Shown here piece by piece: positions 63,960 through 64,000 of a stretch of 64,000 bases of DNA (positions are counted from its first letter, which is position 1; each line of letters begins with the position of its first letter). The notes beneath the pieces were generated by a model, which saw only the letters and a program-made list of their open reading frames with translations, was not told the origin of the DNA and did not search any database. A program made the position numbers and the translations under genes. The stretch covers positions 23,334 to 87,333 of the forward strand of contig JAMLJD010000008.1 in assembly GCA_023953775.1 (NCBI GenBank). Direction: 5' to 3'. This DNA is from Rhizobiaceae bacterium. GTDB taxonomy: Bacteria; Pseudomonadota; Alphaproteobacteria; Rhizobiales; Rhizobiaceae.

Positions 63960-64000
63960 TCATTCCTCCGGGCGCGCCATCGCCTTATAGGCGTGCCATG
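63960..64000 (-). CDS. fixH: FixH/CcoH C-terminus (partial)
   Basis: Only the last thirteen codons are in the window, reading WHAYKAMARPEE and a stop three bases before the fixI GTG, with GGAGG inside the last codons serving fixI. Identification rests mainly on position in a fixGHIS order; the visible residues fit but are few. Confidence 0.5.
   Translation of the reverse strand, partial: WHAYKAMARPEE

Overview
The window is GC-rich, densely packed bacterial DNA from an alphaproteobacterium, most likely a member of the Hyphomicrobiales (Rhizobiales). The evidence for this is an mbfA-type ferritin/exporter gene behind an Irr-like iron box, a fixHIS (ccoHIS) end at the right edge, ubiE-ubiB-coaBC in that order, DUF6356, DUF1127 and DUF1850 genes, two Bmp-type nucleoside ABC transporters, and a DUF3489-DUF2924-recombinase cassette typical of that group. 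The placement is inferred from gene content, not from a marker gene.

Layout. 1-5.5 kb (minus): a nucleoside/base ABC transporter operon (binding protein, ATPase, two permeases) ending in cytosine deaminase. 5.7-10.8 kb: a WecA-like glycosyltransferase, tRNA-Pro, a MarR regulator, an EAL phosphodiesterase, a YiiX-like peptidase, and a CYTH-CHAD pair. 10.9-14.7 kb: a TetR-HlyD-ABC-permease efflux operon behind a perfect 22-bp palindrome. 14.7-19.8 kb: a MliC/LprI-like inhibitor, a gamma-Glu-GABA hydrolase, mbfA, and an ABM/NIPSNAP/DUF1127/ArsR group with twin operators. 19.8-26.7 kb: a TAXI-type TRAP transporter plus a DctB/DctD-like sigma-54 two-component system, with a visible -24/-12 promoter and upstream activator repeats. 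26.7-35.7 kb: housekeeping and stress genes (cysK, PEP-mutase family, DJ-1 family, dut, an Lrp-type regulator, prfC, two paralogous secreted Cys proteins, Pmp3-DUF4112, 1-Cys peroxiredoxin). 35.7-39.9 kb: GNAT, coaBC, ubiB, ubiE. 40-48.6 kb: nucleoside salvage, with add-upp on the plus strand facing a six-gene minus operon (ATPase, permease, permease, cdd, PNP, deoA). 48.7-53.7 kb: thioesterase, slyX, then an MFS gene, a third Bmp-type binding protein, msrA and membrane-protein genes, all broken by frameshifts. 53.9-60 kb: tRNA-Ser and a mobile cassette (serine recombinase, DUF2924, DUF3489, DNA methyltransferase, an HTH-like protein, an ISL3-type transposase remnant). 60-62.5 kb: alr and dadA for alanine catabolism. 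62.8-64 kb: the end of a fixGHIS cluster with an internally deleted fixI.

How the genes work together. The dominant theme is capture and salvage of nucleosides and bases. Two complete Bmp-type ABC systems feed cytosine deaminase, cytidine deaminase, adenosine deaminase, purine nucleoside phosphorylase, thymidine phosphorylase and uracil phosphoribosyltransferase. Both transporter operons carry the same exact 18-nt sequence just upstream, whose left part resembles a RutR half-site. The second theme is regulation readable from DNA: sigma-54 control of the TAXI transporter, an Irr-type box at mbfA, and paired TTCGA-N6-TCGAA sites linking an ArsR regulator to a neighbouring ABM/NIPSNAP operon. 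A sharp patch of single-base indels from about 50.3 to 56.7 kb damages nearly every gene and probably a tRNA, and may be technical. I did not find a convincing wholly new biological system; the regulatory links above are the most testable new proposals.
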